Positions 21,588-32,787 of a stretch of 64,000 nucleotides of DNA are shown one piece after another. The translations under genes and the position numbers were made by a program. This DNA comes from Venturia oleaginea (taxonomy: Eukaryota; Ascomycota; Dothideomycetes; Venturiales; Venturiaceae), in assembly GCA_013176395.1 (NCBI GenBank), contig JABMLP010000012.1, positions 1,240,001 to 1,304,000 on the forward strand. Reading direction: 5' to 3'. Under the pieces are notes generated by a model that worked only from the letters and a program-made list of their open reading frames with translations, was not told where the DNA came from and did no database searches. Numbering within the stretch: position 1 is the first letter of the stretch; each line of letters opens with the position of its first letter.

Positions 21588-22068
21588 ATGAGACTCCTAG
21601 CGACCCTTCTGACCGTGGCTGCTCTGACCGGCTCATGGTTTGTTCTCGGACATCTAGCTGTAGATAATTGCTGACACCACCTTTAGCATAGCCGTGCCAG
21701 CAGTACAGTGTGCTCCAGAACCAGGCCCGGATCCTTCGCCATACGTTGAACGATCAACCGCTGCATGCCCTGTTGGAGTACAGAAGCGTGTTGCTTGCAT
21801 ACTTGAGACCCCAACATATAGCTGTCCCTACAACAGGAATTCCGGCTATACCCGATCTTGCTGTGGAAAAAATGTATTCTGCGATAGCGCTGTACGTGTT
21901 TCTTTTCCTTATGGTACCAGTTATGAAGGTACTACTAATCTAAGATTAATGTAGTGTTACTTGACCTACGGGACGCAACAGGCTTTCGATGCTTGCGCCA
22001 CTAATAGTGGGAAACGGTTTATCAAGTTCTATGACAACACGGCCTGCGATCCTTATGGTGGTAGTTAG
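21588..22068 (+). CDS. Small secreted cysteine-rich protein 1
   Basis: Exons 21588-21637, 21687-21891 and 21955-22068 encode 122 aa. Intron 1 (GTTTGT...GCTGACA...TTTAG) is in phase 2 and intron 2 (GTACGT...CTAAT...GTAG) in phase 0. Residues 1-19 form a signal peptide (hydrophobic core LLATLLTVAALTGS). The mature part has ten cysteines, with motifs CP near the start, VAC, SCCGKNVFC, and CYLTYGTQQAFDAC, then ATNSGKR. The gene at 23674-24121 is a clear paralogue with the same gene structure; relative to it this protein has two extra cysteines (in VQC and YSC) that could form one more disulphide. No known family is recognised. Small size, secretion, many cysteines and a repeat-rich, gene-poor setting are typical of fungal effector candidates, but antimicrobial or developmental roles fit too. 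Confidence 0.78.
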
Positions 22069-23673
22069 ATGGATTAAGCCACTATTCTCATCTTGGGCAC
22101 GGCTTTCAATACTATGCGACACTTCTTTTGGGTCTTCAACAGACCAGAACTTAGATCAATGACAGTCAATCCTTCTATTCCCATCTCGTATATATTTCAC
22201 TTCCTCGACCATTGACTAAAAAGGTATTCATGTTCCTCTCGCGCTAGTCTTAGCAGAGGTATAAAGAACAACAACTCTCGGTTTGTTCACATGCTCTTCA
22301 GTCTGCGACTCACCTGAAGTGACCATCTGTTGAATATTGGCTTACCGAAGCTGAAGTTTAACAACATGGCAAAGCGACCGCATCATCATATGTGCACGAG
22401 TGTCTGGCAAGGCTAAATCCCAGTCCCGATGGCTTTACGCCTTGAAACCAACCGATCATGCCAAGAAAGTGGAATTCCGCTTTCGATACTGGGAATTTTC
22501 CATGGACGTGTCTGCGTGGGCACGTGGGATCTACACGGCTGATTTCCTTGGACCTCGTCACCTCGCCTTTCAGGGACAGCGGCTCGGTAATCGTACAACT
22601 TTAGCTCAGCACCTAGGATAAACCTTACCGGCTCGTGTATAACGCGAATAGATCAGTCTCTTGCTATAGGGGTTTTGTTCAGTCCAGATTTGAGCAATCC
22701 TTGAATATGGGGTTTTTGGTGTAGGGTTACCGTAGTCGTATGGATATTACCGGTTTCAGGCGTCCTTATAATATTCAGCAGATTATCAATCGTTTTGTTT
22801 AATTCAGTGCACTCAAAGTTCCCGCAGCGAACCTACTAACGTGCTAGGACTAGTGCGCCCGGATCTCGAGGCTGTCCGCGGTCGGTATCGCCGCTTCTAT
22901 CCTAAGGCTAGTTTCGACGATTTTCAGCCTCTCTGGCCACGTAAAAGAGTCTAATCTGCAGCTGTACGAGGGTAAGGAGGTATATCAATGTGAAGGTATC
23001 TATGGTTGAGGTACGTTGGCGGCGAAAAAAGGGGGTTATAGAATGGGTATACCTATACAAACAACTCAACACCACTAAGGCAAACATCACGAGATTGATA
23101 CTGACACTGGCTCTACAGTTTCTTGAATAGCTGCGGTCAAGCAGCAACTCGAGAAGCTGCTATAGAAGCTATTTGTGGTGTACTAACGGCCGTGCGATGC
23201 CCTGAAACTGCCTTATCTGCAAGGGCGTTACCAGTGTGAGTATTCTGACGGATTCTGCTATGAATACGTTACAGTATCGGCGATAAGGTCAATCGAGTAA
23301 TCTGATATGAATGAAACGTCTGTATCACGGTAGGTCTCCGTAGAAACCCACAGTCCCGAGCCAACTCAGCCAACTAAATTGACCCTAAACATAACAACGC
23401 ACGTAACACTGCGCGAGCCTCCTGAAATGATCAAAGAAAATTAACAGGCAGACCGTGAGGGCCAGTCTCCGAAAATCTAGGGGGGCTCGCAGCTGATTAG
23501 CCCTTTCTCGATAGGAGCAATTGGCAGTGGAGTTGACTTCCGTGACGATGAAGAAGCTCAACAGCATATTTTGCTTTTCTATAAGACCATTAGCATTTCC
23601 CATTATGTGAAGACCAGATCATTCAATTCGACGGACGCGCAATCACAATCAGATCACTTTTCGCTTACCAAAC
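22069..23673. other. Intergenic between the two secreted protein genes
   Basis: 1.6 kb without a convincing gene. The frame at 22400-22621 lacks a signal peptide and cysteine motif, and no third copy of the CYLTxGT motif was found. Confidence 0.4.
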
Positions 23674-24121
23674 ATGCAATTCTCAACCCTACTTCTCGCT
23701 GTTGCAGCCCTTGTAGGCTCAAGGTTAGACGCCAAACCACCAAGTGCAACGCTTAGTTACTAATCGCTTGCTATAGCACGGCTGGACCAGCAGGCTGTCC
23801 CGCAGCCCAAACAGCTGTTGCCTGCGAAAAAGTCAATTACGGAGAGCCAAAGGAAGGAAAGGGTTTTTACAAAAGATCGCCCTGGACCGATACTTGCTGC
23901 AAGGGAAATTGCATGTTCCATGGGGTGGTAAGTTCTACGATTCCTCTCCCACTCACCGATGTTTCTTGGGTTCGAACAGCTGCTGATCTGATGGAAAATA
24001 GTGCTACTTGACCGCTGGGACGAAGAAGGCTTTCGCCGATTGTGTTACTGGAAATGGGGCGCGATCTGGAACGATCAGGGTTTTGGAGAAGATGAAGGAC
24101 CCTTGGGAGTGTGCTTATTAG
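23674..24121 (+). CDS. Small secreted cysteine-rich protein 2 (paralogue of protein 1)
   Basis: Exons 23674-23723, 23777-23927 and 24002-24121 encode 106 aa. Exon 1 is 50 nt, as in protein 1, and the introns are again in phase 2 (inside the last codons of the signal peptide) and phase 0 (just before CYLT). The signal peptide is MQFSTLLLAVAALVGS. The mature part has eight cysteines: in GCP, VAC, TCCKGNC, then CYLTAGTKKAFADC and WEC, with VTGNGAR after the seventh. The middle is basic and glycine-rich (EPKEGKGFYKRS); the KR could be a processing site. The downstream flank is gene-poor. The two genes likely arose by tandem duplication followed by fast divergence outside the motif. Function is unknown. 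Confidence 0.78.
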
Positions 24122-25240
24122 AGGGCTGAGTTGGAGAGCGAGAGACTGTTCACATTTGAGTCTCTCCAACTTCTACGCGCGACCTTGATCTCCATCTCCA
24201 AGATCATGTAACCTTATTGTAAAAAAATTGTAGACAGCGTCCAGGTTCTAATAACGTGTTTATTTTTGAAGCTTTTTCTAGTTCGCTTGCCTTTAGACAA
24301 GATGAAGATAGTCAGTTATCTGTTGTACTAATAAACGTGTTGTAACCTGTGCAATCGCCGAATTAACAAGCAAGAAAGTCTTAAAAATATTCCAGGACTG
24401 ATGATTTCATACAGAAAGGCTCGTACTGTCATAAAGGTGAAGGATTGGGGAGCGGTCTTCCCAGACGTCGAACGCGTGCCCAAATGATGATCAACTCTTT
24501 TCTCAATGCTACAGAAGCACGACAAACAATATTGACCAATCTTAGCAATGGCATCGATCCTCCCGATATAAAGAATAAGTTCTTAGCGTAAAGCACACGC
24601 GTGGCAGTAGGTATTTGAGTTGTAGTAGCGTCCTCCCATCTTTGTCACAACTTCGTGTCGTTTTTCTTGTGACACTCGTGTTATAGGACCACCGCACTTC
24701 AATCTCAGCTTGCGATCGAAATATGCTACTCCTATCGTTTCAAAGAACAGAATCCCGACATGTGGGTAGGGGGGCCGAGAAACTACTTATATTATGGGAC
24801 GACCCACAAGCCGATGATCTTCAAATGGTCTCTCGATGGCTACATGACACGCCAGCGCGATGGCTGTATCCCAAATGCCCTGCTGCTTCCACCACCTATG
24901 TGGTGTATGGACGAAGATGTGAACGAACTCGGCCGCCCCGAAGACGAAGAAATCCTCAAGCGATTATCAAGGAGCTGATCAAACAGATTGATAGTGGTGA
25001 AGATGGTAAGGTATTTCCTAACGACGAAAAGCAGGGTGGCGACGACACCAGAAAACAACACAACACAATGAGTGAGACCAGGATTAAGCGAGGAATGAAG
25101 AAGAAAGAAAAGACAGGATTGTTGACACGGACCAGGAATGCACAGGATCCACGAATCTTGACAGCAACGGGGTTCAACAACGCCGAGGCTCGAGCTCTCA
25201 ATCATGTCCGAGTTCGACGATGATATGGCAATGCTCCACG
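24122..25240. other. Intergenic with unassigned open frames
   Basis: Two overlapping plus-strand frames, 24723-25223 (166 aa) and 24760-24978 (72 aa, containing MWVGGPRNYLYYGTTHKP), have protein-like stretches, but neither is recognised and neither has an intact gene shape. They could be relics. Confidence 0.25.
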
Positions 25241-25244
25241 GATT

Positions 25245-25345
25245 TTCTGCTAATCGCTATCGAGACAGGAACAGCTTTGTATGATGTGCATCGACTAGTG
25301 CAGCTTGCAATGAGAAATTGGTCAGACTAGGCGTGCCAACCGGAA
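25245..25345 (+). pseudogene. Possible fragment of an NB-ARC/TPR protein
   Basis: A short frame reads ETGTALYDVHRLVQLAMRNW. It resembles the HxLVQLATRxWL motif that lies between the nucleotide-binding part and the TPR repeats of fungal NLR-like proteins. A stop follows at once and nothing else of such a protein is visible, so if real it is a tiny relic. The match is by eye only. Confidence 0.25.
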
Positions 25346-25587
25346 ATGTAAATTCCAGAAACTTTTTCAAGAGTGCGCTCGAAAATCCCATCGACGAAAC
25401 CGATCCGTTAAACAACGTACCTGGCCGGCTGACAGAATGTTGAGAGAAGGCAAATGTTTTTGTGCCGACTCAAAGACCCTCTGGAATAAGACCCGACCAT
25501 GTGAAGAGAGCTGCCGCTACCAGTCCTTGGTACACATCGAGATCCCCTACTCTCGCACTAAATGTGATGCGCCAGACACCAGCCTTT

Positions 25588-28500
25588 TCATGAGTAACCT
25601 GGATGGCGCGGATCAGAGCCTGCGGCAGTCTGCTCTTCTTCCTGAAATGACGTCTGACGCCGATGAGTAGGTGCCCTAGCAGATAAATTTTGTGCCATCG
25701 GATTCCTTAACACGGACGAGACTGAAGTTCTTAAAGCGGAAGGACGTTGAACATTTGAGCGGAACGGGAAAGCTGACAATCGAGAAGCGTTGAGACTCGA
25801 GTCTGGCGTCGGTGATTGTGGTGATTGTGGTGATGGTGGTGATCGCGCTGATGGCCATTTTATTTCAGGACTATGCGGCCGATCAGGTGGGCTCGTGTAT
25901 CGAGGTACCGGACTTGTGACTTGAGGGGATGGCATGTTGCCGTTTTCTTCGTCGTCAGGGGGAACGAAGCCATCGAGGTCATCGTAATCGTAGACGAAAC
26001 TTCCCAGCATCATTTTGTAAACATCGCCACCACGGGCTTCCTCTGTGTCTACAATGTCTCTTCAAAAGTCGTTAGCTGTGGCTTCATGATGAGAAGCGGA
26101 AATGTCCACTTACGTGATACCTTCGAACCGGAGGTCATCGTCTAAATGTTCAAGTAGTTCTTTTCCTACTTCATCGTCTCCAAAACGCACGAACTCAACG
26201 GAGTACGGCCGTGTTTTGTCGTCGACCACAACATTTTGATTCCTCAAGTTCTGAATGAACTCTTTGAATATGCGTTCAAACTCAGTCTTGTGGGATTCAG
26301 GCCAAACGCCATTTGTCAAAACAATGAGAGTGGCATCCCTGACGGTTGCAGGATTAGGTATGCTATGCCTTTTCATACTGAATCCTCGATTGCGCTTCTT
26401 GGCCGTCTGGTCCCGGTGGGACTTGCCACCACTCTGAACGTTTTCGATGTACGCCTTAAAGGAACGTTCCAAAACGATAGTCATGGGGGTGACTTTTCCG
26501 TTCCTTGGGCTGGGCGCTATATCTTTGCGATCAAATGCGCCTACCAAAGCACGCTCTATCTTGATTTGGTCCTTTTCTTTGGGCTTTTGAAAATCGCTGC
26601 ATGTAAAGAAAACGTCTACACCATCCTGATCAATATCTCTACTGATCTGCAGAAGAGTCTTAAATATCCACCGTGCTTCTTCCCAGAATGGAGCCATGGA
26701 CGCTTGGTTGTCGACAAGAAAAATGATATCTCGATCGTCGTAGAAATGTCGGAGTCTGTCATCTGGAATGCGTGGAGTGGAGCTGTGTAACAGTGGCAAA
26801 TGAGTTAATGGACCTTGCGATGATTTAGCCTGGCGCATTTTACCTCGAGCTACCCAGGCATTGGCCGGCCGTGCAGGTTTCCGTCTGCTTCTACTGCGCC
26901 CGGCTGTCCAGGTCGTGGATGGCGTAAAGACGTCATCAGGAGCATTGTTCGGCGAGCTCAAAGGCGAGATATCATCTCTAGTCACGCTCGGATACTCAGA
27001 ATCGTGGTGGATGATGTCGCCTGGGTGCGGAGGCGGCAGTCTTGGAGCGGAATTCAATAAAGGGGCCCCACATGAATAGTTCGTGGCCTTCAAGACTGGT
27101 GGTGGCAGTGCATTGAGTTCGTTGGCAGGTATCGTTGGAGTTCTTGTCGTCACGTACCCTAGACGGTGTAGGTTGATTTTTCGGTGTTTGTTGGATTTGA
27201 TAGCAACCGTGGTCGCGAGATCCTTTCCCTTGCCGATTTTCTGGGCCTGAACGGCTTCATCTTTCTGGAGATCGTCGAAAAATGTCTGAATAGTGGGAGG
27301 TATGCCGGATTCTTGGCTTCCATCTAGCTTTTCCAGGTCTTGCAGCTTCTGAACAAGATTTTTGGCTGAGATACGCTGGCAATCCGGTACAAGCATGTGT
27401 TGCTCGATAATATCTAAGACTTTGCTAGTCATGTTGTCTCCAATTCGTAAAGAAGATCTAAGCATTGCATGCCAGTCTTTGACTTCCTCAAGAACTTGGC
27501 AGCCGTCATGGAAATAACTTCCTTGTGTCAAGGCAGATATTTGCCCCAAAGCCTTTTGACGATCAACTATATCCTTCACGGCACGCTCTCGAAGTCGAGC
27601 GAAGTCTTTGTATCCGCCGTATGCACGCACAGTCCACGTGGCCGCAAGAGAAAAAACACAGCCGAGGCTCCAAATGTCGATGCTCTGGGGAAGAGAAATG
27701 TCCGTCTGTAAGCACTCGGGAGCAGCTTTCCTGAATTAGTGGTCGTTGAAACGCAATGGAAAGTTCAGGGTATGAGGCTTACCATATGGCTGTGTAAGTC
27801 CGTCAATCTGCGCAGAGGTTATTTGGCCGGGCAGCTTGTGTAACACTCTGGAAAATCCCAGATCGGCCAATTTGAGCTGAGTCTGGACCGATATAATGTT
27901 TACAGGCTTGATGTCTCCATGGATCCTAAAGGCGTGAGTAAATGGACTCATGCTCGATTTGACAACACATACGCCGATGCTTTGTCTTGCTTTCCATCAA
28001 CCGTGATCTTCAACTCATGTACTTCTTCCAGTGCTGAGGCAAGCTTGAATAAGTCCTTCCAGGTTCTAGTAACCTCAACATGATGCGCAGGATGAAATTG
28101 TTCGAACAAATCCAGGAGGTCAAAGTCTCCAAATTCGAAAAAAATATGGCAGGTAGTCCTGTTACTGGCAGCCGTGATATCATATTCACCCGAGTGTAAG
28201 GAGCCGGGAAATTGATGATCAGCTTCACTTATAGGCCAGCCCTTGTGTTTAAAGCTTCCCAGAAACCGGACCACACCCTTGGTGCTAGCATGCGACATCA
28301 AATTCTCGACCTCATTTGCATAGTAAGAATCTGAGCCTGGAAGAAGGGACTTCATGACGAGGTAAAATCTCTATGTGACGAATCAGCTACTTTTAGCATA
28401 AATCTAACCCAAGGAGCCACTTACTGGACCAAGCCCATCTGGCGCATTATCTTTACGCGACCAAGGAATATGATCCTTAACTCGCTGGCTCAGAAACTCT

Positions 28501-29084
28501 GGAAATACTTCGATGAAATAGAGCTTCGAAGTACCCCCTCTTTGTACGGGCTGCTTCCTGTCGTTGGTCTTGAGAGGCGACCACTTGTGAATTGGCACGA
28601 TGATTTGCTTCCGAACTTCACGCTTGGTCATATCAATCAGCATTGGTACAAAGCTCCACTGAAGGCAATCAAATTGTACTGCCAATTCCGGCCCCCCTTG
28701 TACCTCTTTTAAGAGTTCCTGTAATTCCGCGAGTGCAATGCCAAGTTGGTTGTCGACAACGCCCTTCTCATGAAATGTGCCCAGAAGATCACCCCGCCCA
28801 AGAATGTAAAGTATACAAAAGACGAGATCAACACGATCACTACGAGTCGACAGTAAATGGCCAAAATGAACATAGTTGATCGGATCAGCGTGCACCTCTT
28901 CGAGCAGTCGGTGCAGTTCACTTTGATCCGTTCGCGAGCTGTGTTCTCTCAACCATGTTTTTAAGGTATGTATACGAATGTATGATCTGCCACAGATGGC
29001 CTGGAGAGTATTGGCTTTCATTGCTGCATTGAATCTAGCGTCTGGAGTTGGTCTGTTCAAAAGGAATGTCGCGCTGTATTCCAT
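25588..29084 (-). CDS. Protein kinase with C-terminal vWA-like domain
   Basis: Exons 29084-28425, 28370-27973, 27925-27783, 27725-26114 and 26059-25588 encode 1094 aa; every junction keeps frame. Residues about 1-200 form an N-terminal helical region (LLYILGRG-type motif: FCILYILGRGDLLGTFH). The kinase follows: strand-3 Lys in YLVMKSLLPG, helix-C Glu in YANEVENLM, catalytic loop HGDIKPVNI (HGD for HRD), ADLGFS for DFG, YAAPECL for APE, and DIWSLGCVF. The catalytic residues are therefore present. A linker rich in Pro/Ser and basic residues leads to a vWA-like domain (about 700-920) opening RDIIFLVDNQASM, a degenerate MIDAS (DxSxS reads DNQAS). The last ~150 aa are Pro/Ser-rich and probably disordered. 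Such kinase-vWA proteins are expanded in filamentous fungi; a role in signalling or self/non-self responses is inference only. Confidence 0.8.
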
Positions 29085-29703
29085 GGCGACGGCTGCTAAG
29101 GGCGCATAGGTAGAGGAAGGGAGGGTAGGAGGGTATGGCGATCGAGGGCCAGTAGTACGAGGCTGTGGAATTCGAAGGGAAGCAGTACAGACATTAATCT
29201 GGCAGCTTTGGTGGAAATTTGGAGACTGAACGGGTATACTGAAGACATTATGGACAGCGAGGAACAGGGCAATCTATAGGTAGTGTGATCAGCTGATCTT
29301 GGTCTGAAGCCATGCAAAGCAGAGCATGCATTTGCAAGGAGGGGAGAGAAGGCAAGGCGCCTAGAACGAAGATTGGTGGAGGCTGAGTAGAAGCTGCCAA
29401 GGAGGTTGCCATTGCTCGTGCCGTCGAGCCGTCGCACAGGCGGGGGCCAGGATGGATTAGACGGCAGCAGCCTAGGAGCGGCCTCCAATGTACGTGGCAC
29501 ATTTCTGATTATGCTATAGATTGGCAAGTGAACTGCCAGTGGTAAAAAGGATATTCACGCGTGGAGAGGATTCAACAATCATGTTCAGGCCACAACCAGG
29601 CTGACATCAGTGGTATTGTAAGAATGAATGGTAACGGGTTGAATACAGGTATTCTGTAACAAGCCAGATGGAAAGGCTGGATCGGGCCGAATATGCCATC
29701 TGT
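29085..29703. other. Intergenic between kinase and CorA-like genes
   Basis: The 5' flank of the kinase gene and the 3' flank of the CorA-like gene. The minus-strand frame at 29096-29527 (143 aa) has no motif and reads like chance. Confidence 0.4.
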
Positions 29704-31498
29704 TCAAACAACATACTTCACCTGCATCTCCTTCATCTTCTTATCCCTATTGTACTTCTCTCTTTGATAGTACCATATGCAGAATACTCCAGTAATTGCT
29801 GTCAGAGGTAAAGCAACTTGCAGCCACCGCATCATTGCGACGTTTGAGAACGTTCCCGCCCATCCTTGAGTGTCCATCTCATCACCTTGATACTTGATCA
29901 CATCGGTACTGAAAAACGTCTATAACATCTTGGTCAGCATCATATGACTGTGGGTTGAAAAGGAACCTACCGAAGCAAACGTCGCTGGAAGGTAAAGCAT
30001 CGTCACGAATGCGAGAACACGCATCGCTATCGTCTCTCTCTGGGCCACGACGCTGAAGTTGAACATGCTCTCATTGAGCTGTCTGCTGCGATCCGTGGAC
30101 TGTGCTTGGAGATGTTCCAGAATCAACGCTTTCCTGTACGAAGCAACCCGAATGAGGAGCTTTGCTCGCCTCGTTTGCATCGTTGCATCATTCATCGTCT
30201 CCCGAATCTTGCGTACAAAAGTCTGCAGACCTCCATGGCACTGTGTTTGGTGTTCAAAGTCTGGATTGTTCTCCAGGTCTGTGTAAAACGTCTCCAGAAT
30301 TTTGAGCACACAGTTGTTAGATTCCAGGTGTGCCAGTATCTTATTGGCGTCTTCTTCATGACCCTGAACTTTCGTGAGGTCTTGGATACTATAGTTGTAT
30401 GTGCTCTTCCCTCCCTCCAAAGCCGGATCCGTCTGTTGATTGTTAGCTGATTCCTTTCCCAGATATACGCAGCATTTACCTCTCTCTCCAACTGATCTTC
30501 AACTTGTGCCATATAGTCGTTCCAATTCTCGGTCGACCACTCGAAAAAGAGCATATGAATGCGAAATGCGGATTCGAAGCATTTTGGGACTGTGTTGAAG
30601 TCCAGACCATGATCTCCTCGTCTCCAGGCTCCTGTGGTCATTTCGTTGATTCGGTCTTTCAAATCCCAATGTCCCTGCGTAAAGATCCAGAGCGCATTGC
30701 CGGTTTCGACATCAAACTGGTGATGAGCTGCAGTCTGAACAACAGACCAAGGGTCATTTTTTGAATCTCTTCTCACCGATTTGAGGTTGTAGCACATCTG
30801 GAACTGTCTTCCACTGCGATCAAGGCTTGACAGGACCAAAGATGCGGGTGGTCTCGACACCAGATCCTGATCTCGGAAACTGCTGAACTGTATATGACGC
30901 GCCTTGGTTTGCCTTCCAAACACTCCAACGAAATCCAGGAAACTGGGCATAATCGGATGAAAGGAGAGCAGTCGTGTCAACATCCGTAGAGTTATTTTCA
31001 GAGTGTCTCTGGAGTTCGTATTGGCACTAATGAAGCTGGGCATGGTAAGCATTTGAACCTTTCGCTCTGTAAAATGCTGACCTACTAGAATCGGCATTTC
31101 GAGTCTTTCTTGATAAACTTCCTCGTCGGCGGACTATTCGTCGGCGTAATAAGTTCATCTCCCAATCGAGTCTGAAGCTGTAAGTCGTCTTTGATATACT
31201 GTCTATACCATCCTACCATTGTTAGTAAGAACGAATCAGTATAACGAACTTTTCACAGACCACTGTTATCGGCCTTCAACTCAAGCATAGGTACTATGAC
31301 CTCGTTTTCTCCTGCGAAAACATCACCCTTCCGATCATCAAGCTTCTTCGCCAAAGCCGTCAATAAGTGATCAGAGCAAGGTTTGTGTAGTAAATTCCTT
31401 GGATAGCTGTCGGCAGCATCGTAGGATCTCCTGAACAATTCTTCAGGGGTAGGCGATTGTACGATCGGAGGCTGAACGGCTACATTTGCTGCTGACAT
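29704..31498 (-). CDS. CorA-like fungal membrane protein
   Basis: Exons 31498-31261, 31212-31086, 31035-30480, 30432-29971 and 29919-29704 encode 532 aa; the splice sites restore KCRFYFISANTNSRD, EREVNAAYI is avoided, and PATFAS-TFFSTD joins cleanly. The N-terminal half matches the fungal CorA-like soluble domain: TRKFIKKDSKCRF, LKITLRMLTRLLSFHPIMPSFLDF, GRQFQMCYNLKSV, HHQFDVETGNALWI. A long helical segment follows, then two transmembrane helices (LAFVTMLYLPATFAS and VALPLTAITGVFCIWYY) separated by a short loop. In place of the GMN loop motif of Mg channels it has TFFSTDVIKYQ, which is usual for this fungal branch, so Mg transport cannot be assumed. It lies between the kinase-vWA gene and the 214-aa orphan, all on the minus strand. 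Confidence 0.82.
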
Positions 31499-31933
31499 TA
31501 CACAGGCTATTCGAGTTTGAAAAAATAGGTATTGACCTGCTCACACATACAGGATAACCAGACGACGTTATATGAGAGTGAGGACTTCACCCTGGCCCGG
31601 TGAAGGTGGGCTCATACATTGTAAGGCTATGCACGCCTCCTGAGGCTTGCGTCTGGACCCCAGAACTAATCACGGCGCATACTACGCGGGGTATACTTGA
31701 GCTCGATGACTTCCACAAGGCAAACATCTAAGCCTTCGGATAAAATCATCAGCGCATAATTTCCATGCCATCTGCAACATGTCGCAACTTGGCTGTTCCT
31801 GCTAGAAGGACGTGGATAACCAAATCGCGTGCCATGTGGCACCTCATCATCTTCATCCGTCTATTATTAAGGTACGTACTTTCTTACAATTTTCGATTGA
31901 CTCAAACACGTTCCTGAACACTGGGCACTCTGC
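31499..31933. other. Intergenic upstream of CorA-like gene
   Basis: About 430 bp with no frame of interest; probably the promoter of the CorA-like gene and the 3' end of the orphan gene. Confidence 0.4.
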
Positions 31934-32682
31934 TCACGGTGCAGGAGGCTGGACAGCCGGCTGAATAGTCGCGGCGGCCGAAGCCGCAATCATCTGCGCA
32001 GTCTGAGTTATCGTTCCTGGCACCACCGCCACCCCATTCCCAGTATCACCCAAGACTATTGAAGGATCCTCCCACTCCGTATCTCGATCAATAACCTTCC
32101 CGCTATCTCCCCTCCGCTTCTCGACATAAATCCTTTCTATATCCGCCTATACGCAGATGAGCAAAACAGATCGAATCTCGCTACAGCAGTACTCGTACAT
32201 CTGTCAGCACGACACCTTTAGGCAAGTAAACGCGATAATTATTCTTTTGCTCAGACTACATCACGTTAATAACAGCAGCCAATGATAAGAATACCAGAAA
32301 AACATACCAAACTAATAAGACACAAATCTATCTTCTCGGAAATAAGTTTCAAGCTCTCTTTGAGATCCAACGCATCGAGGCGATAGGCTTTTATCAGGAC
32401 GGGAGGTCTTTGACAATCTTCCTGTTCGGTTTCGGTTTTGTGGTTGTATGTATTACTTAGTCGTGATATTTCCGTTGTCATGCGCTTGATTATGTTCATC
32501 TTTGCGGGGTCACTTTGCGGGCGGGAAGATGAATCGGTTGGTGAGTGGAACTTTTTGTATCTGTAAAGTTCCCAAGGCTTTATTTGTATTTGAGGCTTGG
32601 AGCGGCCTCCGTTTAGGCGCGGCCTTGGCCCCAATTGTTCATGAATGTTGGTGGGGGCTGTGTGGGGCATGGGGTGAGACAA
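31934..32682 (-). CDS. Unrecognised 214-aa protein
   Basis: Exons 32682-32308, 32255-32199 and 32146-31934 encode 214 aa in one frame through introns with GTATG and GTACG donors. The protein has a hydrophilic N-terminus (RSKPQIQIKPWELYRYKKF), a middle with KMNIIKRMTTEISRLS and the helix ALDLKESLKLISEKIDL, and a C-terminus with ADIERIYVEKRRG followed by an acidic stretch and an Ala/Pro-rich tail. No transmembrane segment or signal peptide is predicted once the introns are removed; the apparent hydrophobic end of the first open frame (FSGILIIGCCY) is intron sequence. I do not recognise a family. It is the first gene of a same-strand trio with the CorA-like and kinase-vWA genes. Confidence 0.55.
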
Positions 32683-32787
32683 GTGACAAGGCTGAAGGCG
32701 TGGGCGGTCGATATGGGCACGAGATTTGTAGGTATTCTCCTGAAATAGCGAGAGCTTATCCGGTCGATAGTATTGTTTGTTTTATTA

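Noticed and set aside
23965..23985. GGTTCGAAC, resembling a tRNA T arm
   Set aside because: It lies in the second intron of secreted protein 2 and no other tRNA arms can be drawn around it.
29704..31498. Calling the CorA-like protein a magnesium channel
   Set aside because: The GMN loop motif that defines Mg channels is absent, so only the family resemblance is reported.
32266..32682. C-terminal membrane helix (LVCFSGILIIGCCY) in the 214-aa orphan
   Set aside because: This is translated intron; splicing at 32307/32256 continues the protein as SEQKNNYRVYLPKG.
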